Shown one piece after another: positions 51,264-59,012 of a DNA stretch of 64,000 bases (positions are counted from its first letter, which is position 1; each line of letters begins with the position of its first letter). The notes beneath the pieces are model-generated. The model made no database searches. It was not told where the DNA came from and saw nothing but the letters and a program-made list of their open reading frames with translations. The position numbers were made by a program, and so were the translations under genes. Source of the DNA: Sphingobium jiangsuense (GTDB taxonomy: Bacteria; Pseudomonadota; Alphaproteobacteria; Sphingomonadales; Sphingomonadaceae); contig NZ_JACIDT010000002.1 of assembly GCF_014196495.1 (NCBI RefSeq), positions 310,001 to 374,000 of the forward strand. Direction: 5' to 3'.

Positions 51264-51756
51264 GCGTGGCCTCCATGTCCTTTTCGACCGCCGCCCAGTC
51301 GCGGCTGACCAGCTTTTCCTGAATCGCGGTGCGCGTTTCGAGCTGCCCGTCGCGAATCCAGTGCCATGTCCGGCAGCGTGACCGGCCATCGTCCGACAGC
51401 TGGATCATCTCGTAGAGATAGAGGCTGGGGTCGCCCTGACGCTGCCAGTAGAGCATCACGGTGCGGTTATATTCGTCCAGCCCGACCTCGGCGGCCCAGC
51501 CCTTGATCAGATCATTGTCCCACCAGACGCGATTGTCGCGATAGCTGGCCGGGAAGTCGCGCACTTCGGTGCGGCCGTCGGCCCAGGTGTAATGGTTGGT
51601 CTGGTGATAGGGAAATTCCCCGCCTTCGGGAAAGCGGCAGAAGAGGCGCGACTTGTGCTCGTCGATCTTCTCGCCCGCCGCATTGTAATAGCTGTAGACG
51701 CCGTCCCACACGCCTTCATGGCGGGCCAGCAGCGGCATTTCCTCGCGAATACCCAT
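51256..51756 (-). CDS. DUF3598-like lipocalin-type protein
   Basis: A 166-residue protein with N-terminal LLARHEGVWDGVYSYYNAAGEKIDEHKSRLFCRFP and YHQTNHYTWADGRTEVRDFPASYRDNRVWWDNDLIKGWAAEV, resembling the DUF3598 family, a lipocalin-like beta-barrel. No signal peptide is seen. It is rich in Trp and Tyr, which suggests a hydrophobic ligand pocket. Its position between an alpha/beta hydrolase and the LeuC gene suggests a binding or accessory role in the same pathway. The family assignment is from memory and moderate. Confidence 0.75.
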   Translation of the reverse strand: MGIREEMPLLARHEGVWDGVYSYYNAAGEKIDEHKSRLFCRFPEGGEFPYHQTNHYTWADGRTEVRDFPASYRDNRVWWDNDLIKGWAAEVGLDEYNRTVMLYWQRQGDPSLYLYEMIQLSDDGRSRCRTWHWIRDGQLETRTAIQEKLVSRDWAAVEKDMEATPV

Positions 51757-51757
51757 A

Positions 51758-53323
51758 TCATTCTCCTTCCTGAATATTTTTCGGGGACCAGATGTCGCTC
51801 CGCTTCCTCGCCCATTCGGCCCGGTGCCATCGGGTCAGTGGAGGGGCGGCGGCGATCAGCGCGTCGCGGTCTGCCGCGGCCAGCGTGCCGAGCAGCGCGC
51901 GGCCGGCGCGGGCGCGGATCAGGCTGCGATGCTCCCTGGCGAGCGCTTCGGGTGCGGCCGCCGATGGCGTGAAGGGAATGGCGTTGGCGGCCTTCGCCTC
52001 GAACCATGGCCAGAAGAAATGGCCCGCCCGCACTGCGCCCCATGCGGCGTTGAGATGGCTGCCGTGCCGGTCGGGCGTCAGGTCGGGGATCGCGCGTTCC
52101 GCCCAGTGCCGGTCCTGTCCGGGCAGGGGCAGGTGGGCATCGACCGCCCCCCAGCCGGAGGCCCCGGCCTGCCGGGCGACGGCGGCGGCGAGCAGCGCGC
52201 AATGGCCTTCCCCGATGATGGCCGGCGCATGTGCGCCGCAAAGTCCGGCGATCGCCGCCGTGACGATCGCGCACCAGTCGTCCAGACCGGGGGTGAAGTC
52301 TTGGCGCCAATCATCCGAAAGACCATGGCCGGGCAGGTCGATCGCCAGCGCGTCCTCGATCCGCAGCAGTTCCGCCGAGCGACCGGGGGCGTGGATCAGG
52401 ACGGTGTCGGCATTCCTGTTGCCCTGCCAGTGGATCAGCCCGTCGAAGCCGTTGCCGGTGACGGGAAGGAAACCGCCGTCGCCGCTCTCCGCAATTGGCG
52501 GGCAGGGCAGGGCCGGGGCCGCGAGCAGATGGGTGAGGCTCGCTTCTTCCAGATCGGCGGGGGTCGCCACCGCCTCCGCGCGCCAGCTCGGCGGCAGTGG
52601 GCCGAGGCGGGCGATATGCGCTTGCAGCGGGTCGCCGTCATAGGCGGCGATCAGCACCGGCACGGTCGGCGCGTCGGCCGGCGGGATGTCGCGCGGCGCC
52701 CGCAGCACCGCGCCATAGCCGGCGCGATAGGCGTCTCCGCTGTCGAGCATTTCGCGCACGACCGCATCGACCCTTGCCGGATCGTCATGGGCCACGCTGA
52801 TCCGCGCGCCGTCGCGCACATCGAACCACGGGAAGAACCATGTCTGCTCCAATATGCGGTTCCACAGCCAGGTCAGATGCTCGCCATAGGCGCTCGGCCG
52901 GAACGGGGGCAGATAGTCCTTGTCGAAGATCGCCCGTTCCTCCGGCGTCCAGACGGCATAGCCGCCTGTCGCCAGCGCGGTGAAGCGGTCCGGGTGCCGT
53001 TTCACCGCGCCGACCAATATGATGCCACCCGAATGAAAGCCGTAGGCGGCCGTCCGCTCGATGCCCAGCGCGTCCATCAACTCGATCAGCGCGGTGGAGA
53101 AAGCCTCTATGTCCGGGTCGCCGGGCAGCGGGTCGGATTGGCCGAAACCGGGCGTATCCGGCGCGATGCAGGTGAAATGCGGCGCCCATTTGCGCATCAG
53201 CGGCTCATATTCGGCGGAGCTGCGCGGGCTCTGGTGCACCATCAGCAGGGTCGGTCCCGCACCGGCCTTGCGGTAATGGACACGGCGCTTGCCGACGCGG
53301 ATGAAGTGGCGGGTGATCGTCAT
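51758..53323 (-). CDS. Tandem alpha/beta-hydrolase protein with degenerate second domain
   Basis: A 521-residue protein. Residues 1-265 form a complete alpha/beta hydrolase (MVHQSPRSSAEYE, APDTPGFGQSDP, elbow YGFHSGGII with S98). Residues 290-520 look like a second copy (DTVLIHAPGRSAELLRIEDALAIDLPGHGLSDDWRQ) in which the elbow reads IIGEGHCALL, lacking the serine, so this half is probably non-catalytic. Typical hydrolases of this family are near 280 residues. The ATG at 53323 is 7 bp from a perfect palindrome that may be its operator. First gene of the leftward operon. Confidence 0.85.
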   Translation of the reverse strand: MTITRHFIRVGKRRVHYRKAGAGPTLLMVHQSPRSSAEYEPLMRKWAPHFTCIAPDTPGFGQSDPLPGDPDIEAFSTALIELMDALGIERTAAYGFHSGGIILVGAVKRHPDRFTALATGGYAVWTPEERAIFDKDYLPPFRPSAYGEHLTWLWNRILEQTWFFPWFDVRDGARISVAHDDPARVDAVVREMLDSGDAYRAGYGAVLRAPRDIPPADAPTVPVLIAAYDGDPLQAHIARLGPLPPSWRAEAVATPADLEEASLTHLLAAPALPCPPIAESGDGGFLPVTGNGFDGLIHWQGNRNADTVLIHAPGRSAELLRIEDALAIDLPGHGLSDDWRQDFTPGLDDWCAIVTAAIAGLCGAHAPAIIGEGHCALLAAAVARQAGASGWGAVDAHLPLPGQDRHWAERAIPDLTPDRHGSHLNAAWGAVRAGHFFWPWFEAKAANAIPFTPSAAAPEALAREHRSLIRARAGRALLGTLAAADRDALIAAAPPLTRWHRAEWARKRSDIWSPKNIQEGE

Positions 53324-53330
53324 GCTTTCT

Positions 53331-53348
53331 AATTTGTCCGGACAAATT
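53331..53348. promoter_or_regulatory. Perfect 18-bp palindrome, candidate operator
   Basis: AATTTGTCCGGACAAATT is fully self-complementary. It lies between the divergent hydrolase and isochorismatase genes, 7 bp from one start codon and 58 bp from the other. The TTGTCCGGACAA core is of a type bound by GntR-family dimers. No regulator gene is adjacent, so its protein must be encoded outside this divergent region. Confidence 0.7.
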
Positions 53349-53406
53349 GATCTCGACAAGTCTTTTTTGCGCATTAGTGTGGGAATCGCGATTTTATGGG
53401 AGCTTG

Positions 53407-54090
53407 ATGATGACGACGATCGGAACGCAAATGGTCTGCGATGGGCGTACCGCGCGCCAGATTTTCGAGGAAGTCATGGCGAATCCGGCGCGCAACAAAT
53501 TCGGATTCGGGGAGAAGCTGGCGATCGTGAACGTCGATTTCCAGCAGGCCTATACGCGGATCGACCTGTTCAGGACCGCCTATGAGACGGACCCGCGCCA
53601 GATCGACCATGTGAACCATATTTCCCGGCTGGCGCGGGCGAAGGGCATGCCGGTGATCTGGAGCCGGGTCGGCTACAAGGAGGATGCAGGGGATGCGGGC
53701 GTGTGGGGCACGCGCACCGATACGCCCGATTCGCTCCAGAACATCAAATATGGCAGCGATCGGCACGCCTTCGACCCGCGTTGCGAGATCGATCCGAATG
53801 ACCTGCACTATACCAAGCGGATGCCGTCGGCCTTTTTCGAAACACCGCTGAACAGCTATCTGCGCTGGCACAAGGTCGACACCGTGGTGGTGACCGGCGG
53901 CAGCACGTCGGGCTGCGTGCGCGCCACGGCCGTCGATGCGCTGTCCTACGGCTTCCGCACCATCGTGCCGATCGAGACCTGCGCGGACAAGCATGAAAGC
54001 TATCATTTCGCCAATCTCACCGACCTGCAGCTCAAATATGCCGATGTCGAGCCGGTGCAGGCGGTGATCGACTGGCTGGAGGCGCGCTGA
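53407..54090 (+). CDS. Isochorismatase-family amidohydrolase (maleamate amidase-like)
   Basis: A 227-residue cysteine hydrolase with the full triad: D44 in IVNVDFQQAY, K137 in YTKRMPSAFF and C170 in GGSTSGCVRATAVDALSYGF. The SGCVRATA loop and the length resemble N-carbamoylsarcosine amidase and maleamate amidase (NicF) more than isochorismatase proper. It would hydrolyse a carbamoyl or half-amide to ammonia and acid. Two ATGs (53407, 53410) are possible. It heads the rightward operon. Confidence 0.9.
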   Translation: MMTTIGTQMVCDGRTARQIFEEVMANPARNKFGFGEKLAIVNVDFQQAYTRIDLFRTAYETDPRQIDHVNHISRLARAKGMPVIWSRVGYKEDAGDAGVWGTRTDTPDSLQNIKYGSDRHAFDPRCEIDPNDLHYTKRMPSAFFETPLNSYLRWHKVDTVVVTGGSTSGCVRATAVDALSYGFRTIVPIETCADKHESYHFANLTDLQLKYADVEPVQAVIDWLEAR

Positions 54091-54995
54091 TGGGCGACAT
54101 TCAGAAAGCCGACCCCGGCCTTTACGATTTCGCCCCTTATCGCGACCGGCCGAAGATCGTCTGGCCTGGCGGCAGGAAGGTCGCGGTGTGGGTGGCGCCC
54201 AATCTCGAATATTATGAGATCGACCCGCCGGCCAATCCGCATCGCAAGAGCTGGACGAAGCCGCATCCGGACGTGGTCGGATACAGCCACCGCGATCACA
54301 GCAACCGCGTGTCCCATTGGAGGATGGCGGAGATGATGTCGAAATACGGCTTTCCCGGCTCGGTTTCGCTGTCGGTTGCGCTGTGCCAGCATCATCCCGA
54401 AGTGGTGCGCGACGCCAATGAGCGCGGCTGGGAGTTCTTCAGCCACGGCATCTACAACACCCGCTACGCCTACGGCATGGACGAGGCGCAGGAACGCGCG
54501 ATCATCGAGGATTCGATCCGCACCGTGCGCGAGGCGACCGGGCAGACCATTCGCGGCTGGCTCGCGCCCGCGCTGACCCACACGCCACGCACGCTCGACC
54601 TGATCGCCGAATATGGCCTCGACTATACCTGCGACCTCTATCATGACGACCAGCCGCAGCCGGTGAAGGTGAAGAGCGGCAGGCTGATCTCCATGCCCTA
54701 CAGCCTGGAGGTGAACGACCATTACGGCTTCTTCGTCTACAACATGTCGCCGCGCGACTATGCCGACACGCTGATCCGCCAATATGAGCGGCTGGCGGAG
54801 GAGGGCGAGACGTCCGGCACCGTCATGTGCATTCCGCTGCACGCCTATCTGATCGGCCAGCCGCACCGCATCGGCCCGTTCGGTGAGGTGCTGCGCCATA
54901 TCGCGCAGGACGGGCGCGCATGGATCGCGCGCGCGGGCGAAATCGCCGATCATTATTACCAGCATCATTATGCGGAGGCCGCCCATGGCGCTTGA
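54090..54995 (+). CDS. PuuE-type polysaccharide-deacetylase-family hydrolase 1
   Basis: A 301-residue NodB-fold protein of the PuuE (allantoinase-like) subgroup: KIVWPGGRKVAVWVAPNLEYYEIDPP, SHRDHSNRVSHWRMAEMMSKYGFPGSVSLSVALCQHHPEVVRDANERGWEFFSHGIYNTRYAYGMDEAQERAII, and GWLAPALTHTPRTLDLIAEYGLDYTCDLYHDDQP. Members of this subgroup hydrolyse cyclic amides and imides such as allantoin, not polysaccharides. It shares one base with the preceding stop and is followed by a paralogue. Confidence 0.9.
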   Translation: MGDIQKADPGLYDFAPYRDRPKIVWPGGRKVAVWVAPNLEYYEIDPPANPHRKSWTKPHPDVVGYSHRDHSNRVSHWRMAEMMSKYGFPGSVSLSVALCQHHPEVVRDANERGWEFFSHGIYNTRYAYGMDEAQERAIIEDSIRTVREATGQTIRGWLAPALTHTPRTLDLIAEYGLDYTCDLYHDDQPQPVKVKSGRLISMPYSLEVNDHYGFFVYNMSPRDYADTLIRQYERLAEEGETSGTVMCIPLHAYLIGQPHRIGPFGEVLRHIAQDGRAWIARAGEIADHYYQHHYAEAAHGA

Positions 54996-55899
54996 TCCCG
55001 CCTATCTCGACTATCCTCGCCGCCGCGAGGGCTATGACCATGATCTCTACCCATGGTCGTCGATCTTCGACCGCAAGCTGGTGCGCTGGCCGGATGGGAA
55101 ATCCGTCGCGGTCTGGCTGTGCGTCAGTCTCGAATGGTTCCCGATGACGCCATCCGACACGCCGTTCCGCGCGCCGGGGCATATGCAGACGAGCTATCCC
55201 GATTATCGCCACTATACGGCGCGGGAATATGGCACGCGCGTGGGCTTCTATCGGCTGCTCGACGCGTTCCGGAAAGCGGGGGTGAAGGCGTCGGTCGCGA
55301 CCAACGGCGCGATAGCCGAGCGCTATCCCTCGGTCATCGCGGATATCCTTGCCGAGGGGCATGAGATCATCGCCCATTCGACCGACATGAACGGCACCAT
55401 AGACAGCAACCTGCCGGAAGAGGAGGAGCGGGCGCTGATCGCGCGGTCGCTGGAGGCGCTGGAAAGCGTTTCGGGGCGGCGTCCGGCGGGGTGGCTCTCG
55501 ATCGCGCGTTCGCAAAGCTGGAACACGCCGAAGCTGCTCGCCGAGGCCGGGCTGCGCTATTGCTGCGACTGGGTGAACGACGAACTGCCGTGGCGCTTCG
55601 CCAACGGCCTCGTCAACCTGCCGCTCAACCATGAGCTGTCCGACCGGCAGATCATCACCGTGCAGCAGCAGTCGGCGGACAGCTATGCCGAACAGATGAT
55701 CGACGCGTTCGACTGGCTCGCCGCCGAAGCCGCCGATCATGGCGGGCGCGTGCTGCCGCTGCATATCACGCCCTATATCATGGCGCTGCCCTATCGCATC
55801 GGTGCGTTCGAGGGGCTGTTGCGCGCGCTTGCCGCCCGGCCCGAGGCATGGTTCGCGACAGGCGAGGAAATCATATCCGCCTGGGAGGGGCAGCAATGA
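54985..55899 (+). CDS. PuuE-type polysaccharide-deacetylase-family hydrolase 2
   Basis: A 304-residue paralogue of the preceding gene: KLVRWPDGKSVAVWLCVSLEWFPMTP, HYTAREYGTRVGFYRLLDAFRKAGVKASVATNGAIAERYPSVIADILAEGHEIIAHSTDMNGTIDSNLPEEEERALIARSLEALESVSGRRPAGWLSIARSQSWNTPKLLAEAGLRYCCDW. It overlaps the first copy by 11 bp and the aldehyde dehydrogenase gene by 4 bp. The two copies are diverged, so they may form a hetero-oligomer or act on successive substrates. Confidence 0.9.
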   Translation: MALDPAYLDYPRRREGYDHDLYPWSSIFDRKLVRWPDGKSVAVWLCVSLEWFPMTPSDTPFRAPGHMQTSYPDYRHYTAREYGTRVGFYRLLDAFRKAGVKASVATNGAIAERYPSVIADILAEGHEIIAHSTDMNGTIDSNLPEEEERALIARSLEALESVSGRRPAGWLSIARSQSWNTPKLLAEAGLRYCCDWVNDELPWRFANGLVNLPLNHELSDRQIITVQQQSADSYAEQMIDAFDWLAAEAADHGGRVLPLHITPYIMALPYRIGAFEGLLRALAARPEAWFATGEEIISAWEGQQ

Positions 55900-57329
55900 G
55901 GCTGGATGTCGTCAACCCCCGCACCGGCGAGGCGGATTACAGCATAGAGCCGCTCGACGGGGCGGCGGTGGGACGGCTTGCCGCGACCTTGCGCCGGGGG
56001 CAGGCCGGTTGGGGCGCCTGCCCGCCCGAAGCCCGCGCGGAGGCGCTGCGGGCGCTCGCCGGGGCGATGGAGCGGCACAAGGCGGCGCTGACCGACGCGC
56101 TGGCCGCCGATACCGGCCGCGCGGCGATCTCCCGTATCGAGGTCGATGCGATGACGAAGACGCTGCTCCGCTGGGCCGACAGCGCCCCGGCGATCATCGC
56201 GAGGGCGCAGGTGAAGGACCAGCCGACCGGCATTCCGTCCATCACCACCTCCACCCGGCTGGTGCCCTATGCGCTGGTCGGCGTCATCAGCCCGTGGAAT
56301 TTCCCGCTGACGCTGGCGCTGATCGACGCAATTCCGGCGCTCGCCGCCGGATGCGCGGTCGTCATCAAGCCGTCGGAGGTGACGCCGCGCTTCATCCGCC
56401 CGCTGATGGCGGCGATCGCCGAAGTGCCGGAACTGGCCGCGGTTCTGGCCCTGATCGAAGGCGACGGCGCCACCGGCGCGGCGCTGATCGAGCATGTCGA
56501 TTTCGTGGCCTTCACCGGATCGGTGGCGACCGGACGCAAGGTGGGGGAGGCCGCCGCGCGCGCCTTCATCCCGGCCAGCCTCGAACTGGGCGGCAAGGAC
56601 CCGATGATCGTCCTTGCCAGCGCCGATCCGGAAAAGGCGGCGGACACCGCGCTGCGCGCCTCGGTGCTCAACACCGGGCAGGCATGCCAGTCGATCGAGC
56701 GCATCTATGTCGCCCGCGCGATCGCCGGGCCGTTTCTCGAAGCGCTGGTCCGTAAGGCGGGGCAAGCGCGGCTCAACTATCCCGATATCCATGTGGGGGA
56801 TATCGGACCGTTCATCTTCGCGCGGCAGGCGCAGATCGTGCAGGCGCAGATCGACGAGGCGGTGGCGAAGGGTGCGCGCCTGCTCGCGGGCGGGCAGGTG
56901 GAGGTGCTGGGCGGCGGCTATTATCTGCGGCCCACGGTGCTGGTCGACGTGACGCCGGACATGGCGATCATGACCGAGGAGAGCTTCGGCCCCGTGCTGC
57001 CGGTGACACCGTTCGACACGGTCGATGAGGCGGTGGAGCAGGCGAACAGCGGCATTTTCGGCCTGTCCGCCGCCGTGCTGGCAGGCAGTGCCGCGGAAGC
57101 CGAGGCTGTGGCGGTGCGTCTGAATGCCGGCGGCGTGTCGATCAACGACGGGTCGCTGACCGGCCTTGTGTGGGAAGCGGAGAAATCGAGCTTCGGCAAA
57201 AGCGGCCTGGGCCCCTCGCGCATGGGCGAGAGTGGCCTGCTGCGCTTCTTCCGCAAGCAGGCGATCATCCGCCAGAGCGGAAACGCATTGCCGCTCGCCG
57301 CCTATTCGGAGGAAGCGCTGGGTGGCTAG
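55896..57329 (+). CDS. Aldehyde dehydrogenase
   Basis: A 477-residue NAD(P)+-dependent aldehyde dehydrogenase: VGVISPWNFPLTLALIDAIPALAAGCAVVIKPSEVTPRF, FTGSVATGRKV, catalytic Glu in ASLELGGKDPMIVL near residue 230, catalytic Cys in LNTGQACQSIERIYV near 264, and EESFGPVLPVTPFDTVDEAV. It would oxidise an aldehyde intermediate or side chain of the cluster's substrate. It is coupled to the hydrolase genes before it and overlaps the VOC gene after it. Confidence 0.94.
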   Translation: MRLDVVNPRTGEADYSIEPLDGAAVGRLAATLRRGQAGWGACPPEARAEALRALAGAMERHKAALTDALAADTGRAAISRIEVDAMTKTLLRWADSAPAIIARAQVKDQPTGIPSITTSTRLVPYALVGVISPWNFPLTLALIDAIPALAAGCAVVIKPSEVTPRFIRPLMAAIAEVPELAAVLALIEGDGATGAALIEHVDFVAFTGSVATGRKVGEAAARAFIPASLELGGKDPMIVLASADPEKAADTALRASVLNTGQACQSIERIYVARAIAGPFLEALVRKAGQARLNYPDIHVGDIGPFIFARQAQIVQAQIDEAVAKGARLLAGGQVEVLGGGYYLRPTVLVDVTPDMAIMTEESFGPVLPVTPFDTVDEAVEQANSGIFGLSAAVLAGSAAEAEAVAVRLNAGGVSINDGSLTGLVWEAEKSSFGKSGLGPSRMGESGLLRFFRKQAIIRQSGNALPLAAYSEEALGG

Positions 57330-57903
57330 GGTCTGGCCGTGGGCCATTGCGCTGGCGCTGGTGCTGGCCGCTACGCCCGCTGCCGCCCGGACGGCGAACA
57401 CATCGCCGGGCGTGGCCGCGCCCGCTGAGCCGGTGCCGACCGATGTGCGCCGCGTCACCCTGATCGTCCGCGATATCGAGGCGTCGCTCCGCCTCTATCG
57501 CGACGTTGCCGGGCTGAAGGTCAATTATGACGCCATCGTCGAGACATCGGGCGTTGCGCTACCCGCAGGGGAGCCGGGCGCGAAGGCGCGGCTGGTGCTG
57601 CTCAACGGCAATGATGCGTGGATGGGATGGATCGGGCTGATGCAGTGGATTGATCCGCCGCTGGCCGATCCGGGGCCTTATCCCCGGCGCATGGGGATTG
57701 GCGGGCATGTCATCGTGATGAATACCGACGATGTCGAGGGGCGCTGCGCGGCGGCGGCGAAACTGCAGGGCGTCACCATGACCGCGCCGCCCCGCATGCA
57801 GATCTATCCCGGCCGCAACGGCGCGCCGCCAATCCGCCTCAAGGGCTGCAACTTCTTCGACCCGGACGGCACGCTGATCGAGATGAACCAGTTGCTCGAA
57901 TAA
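57322..57903 (+). CDS. Exported VOC-family protein
   Basis: A 193-residue protein with a signal peptide (WAIALALVLAATPAAARTA, cleaved near residue 24) followed by one VOC module: DVRRVTLIVRDIEASLRLYRDVAGLKVNYDAIV, then GIGGHVIVMNTDDVEGRCAAAAKLQGV and the closing strand GCNFFDPDGTLIEMNQLLE with a Glu ligand. An exported VOC protein is unusual; it might bind or modify the compound in the periplasm. The GTG start overlaps the aldehyde dehydrogenase stop. Confidence 0.83.
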   Translation: MARVWPWAIALALVLAATPAAARTANTSPGVAAPAEPVPTDVRRVTLIVRDIEASLRLYRDVAGLKVNYDAIVETSGVALPAGEPGAKARLVLLNGNDAWMGWIGLMQWIDPPLADPGPYPRRMGIGGHVIVMNTDDVEGRCAAAAKLQGVTMTAPPRMQIYPGRNGAPPIRLKGCNFFDPDGTLIEMNQLLE

Positions 57904-57915
57904 GGCGGATGGCCG

Positions 57916-58647
57916 TCAGCGCTCCAGCTCGACCAGTTCGTACCATGTCTGCATATAGCCGCCGACGCCGCCCTGCACGAAGATCGAGTCCGCGTCGGCC
58001 GTCACCCACATGTCGTAATGCGGGTGGGGCATGCCGCCCATGCCGGGGCCTTCATCGTCGACGAAGCGGAAATGGCGGCAATCGAAACTGCCCGCCGCGA
58101 CCGTAACCCGTTCGTCCCCGACATATTCGAGGCCGATGCCGACCTCCGCGATCATCGGCGGCGTTGCGCCGCGATGGTCGGGGGAGGGCAGGAACACGCG
58201 GATCGGGCGGCGGTGCGGGCCCTTGGATATATCCATGCAGCGCGTCGTATAGCCGTCGCCCGCGATCGGATGCGTGCCGAAACCGTCGATCGCGCCGCTA
58301 TAGGGCATTTTCTGCGACAGCCGCCCGATCGAGGGGCCGAAGCTCTCGCATTCGATCAGCCCGCCTTGCTCGCCCGGACTGTGATGCATCCAGCCCGACC
58401 CCATATAGGCGTCGCCGACCGTCAGATGGACGTGCAGATCCCGTGGCCGCCCCTCGCTGTCCAGCGCATAGACGATATCGCGCAGCACGGTCGGCGCGGG
58501 TTCCTCTATCTCGCAGCGCGCGCGGAATATGGTGCTGCCGTCGCCATGATGGGTGAAGCTGAACCATTCCTGCCCGCGCGGCCGGTCCAGCATCTCCGGC
58601 TTTTTCGACGTATAGGCGATGCGGCCGCTGATCGTCCGGTGCCGCAT
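57916..58647 (-). CDS. Unknown protein of the convergent catabolic operon
   Basis: A 243-residue protein I cannot place in a named family. It begins MRHRTISGRIAYTSKKPEMLDRPRGQEWFSFTHHGDGSTIFRARCEIEEPAPTVLRDIVYALD and has many His residues (WMHHSPGEQGG, GMPHPHYDMW) and a beta-rich look. There is no signal peptide. It may be a ligand-binding beta-barrel protein. It is last in the leftward operon that starts with the MFS transporter; its start shares a base with the stop of the preceding gene. Confidence 0.8.
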   Translation of the reverse strand: MRHRTISGRIAYTSKKPEMLDRPRGQEWFSFTHHGDGSTIFRARCEIEEPAPTVLRDIVYALDSEGRPRDLHVHLTVGDAYMGSGWMHHSPGEQGGLIECESFGPSIGRLSQKMPYSGAIDGFGTHPIAGDGYTTRCMDISKGPHRRPIRVFLPSPDHRGATPPMIAEVGIGLEYVGDERVTVAAGSFDCRHFRFVDDEGPGMGGMPHPHYDMWVTADADSIFVQGGVGGYMQTWYELVELER

Positions 58648-59012
58648 CAGCTGTCCCTCAGTTCCGCGCTGATTTCCGCCATCGGCCGTTCCGGCGCGGC
58701 CTGCATCGCTTCCATTTCCTGCTGCATGCCGCGCATGATGCGGGCGACATATTCCTTCGTGGCCACGGCGCGTTCATAGGCGGCCTCGCCGGCCGGCTGA
58801 TAGGCTTCGATATCGGCGCGACTGATCGTCCCTTTCGTATCGAGCAGCCGCTCGACCGTGTCCAGCCGCTCCTTGAGGACGGACACCTCCGCCGCCACCG
58901 CGAGCAGGATCGAGAGCGTCCTTTCCGCATTATAATCGTGCAGCGTATCGGGGCGCCTGCCCTTGGCGCGCCTGCCCGCGCGGGCGATCCAGTCTATGCT
59001 TTCCTCGGTCAT
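58647..59012 (-). CDS. Small coiled-coil protein, unknown function
   Basis: A 121-residue, highly charged, helical protein (TLSILLAVAAEVSVLKERLDTVERLLDTKGTISRADIEAYQPAGEAAYERAVATKEYVARIMRGMQQEMEAMQ). The first heptads suggest a coiled coil. I recognise no family. ATG 59012 overlaps the methyltransferase stop (ATGA); an ATG 33 bp upstream is possible. It may be a partner or assembly subunit of an enzyme of this operon. Confidence 0.8.
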   Translation of the reverse strand: MTEESIDWIARAGRRAKGRRPDTLHDYNAERTLSILLAVAAEVSVLKERLDTVERLLDTKGTISRADIEAYQPAGEAAYERAVATKEYVARIMRGMQQEMEAMQAAPERPMAEISAELRDS

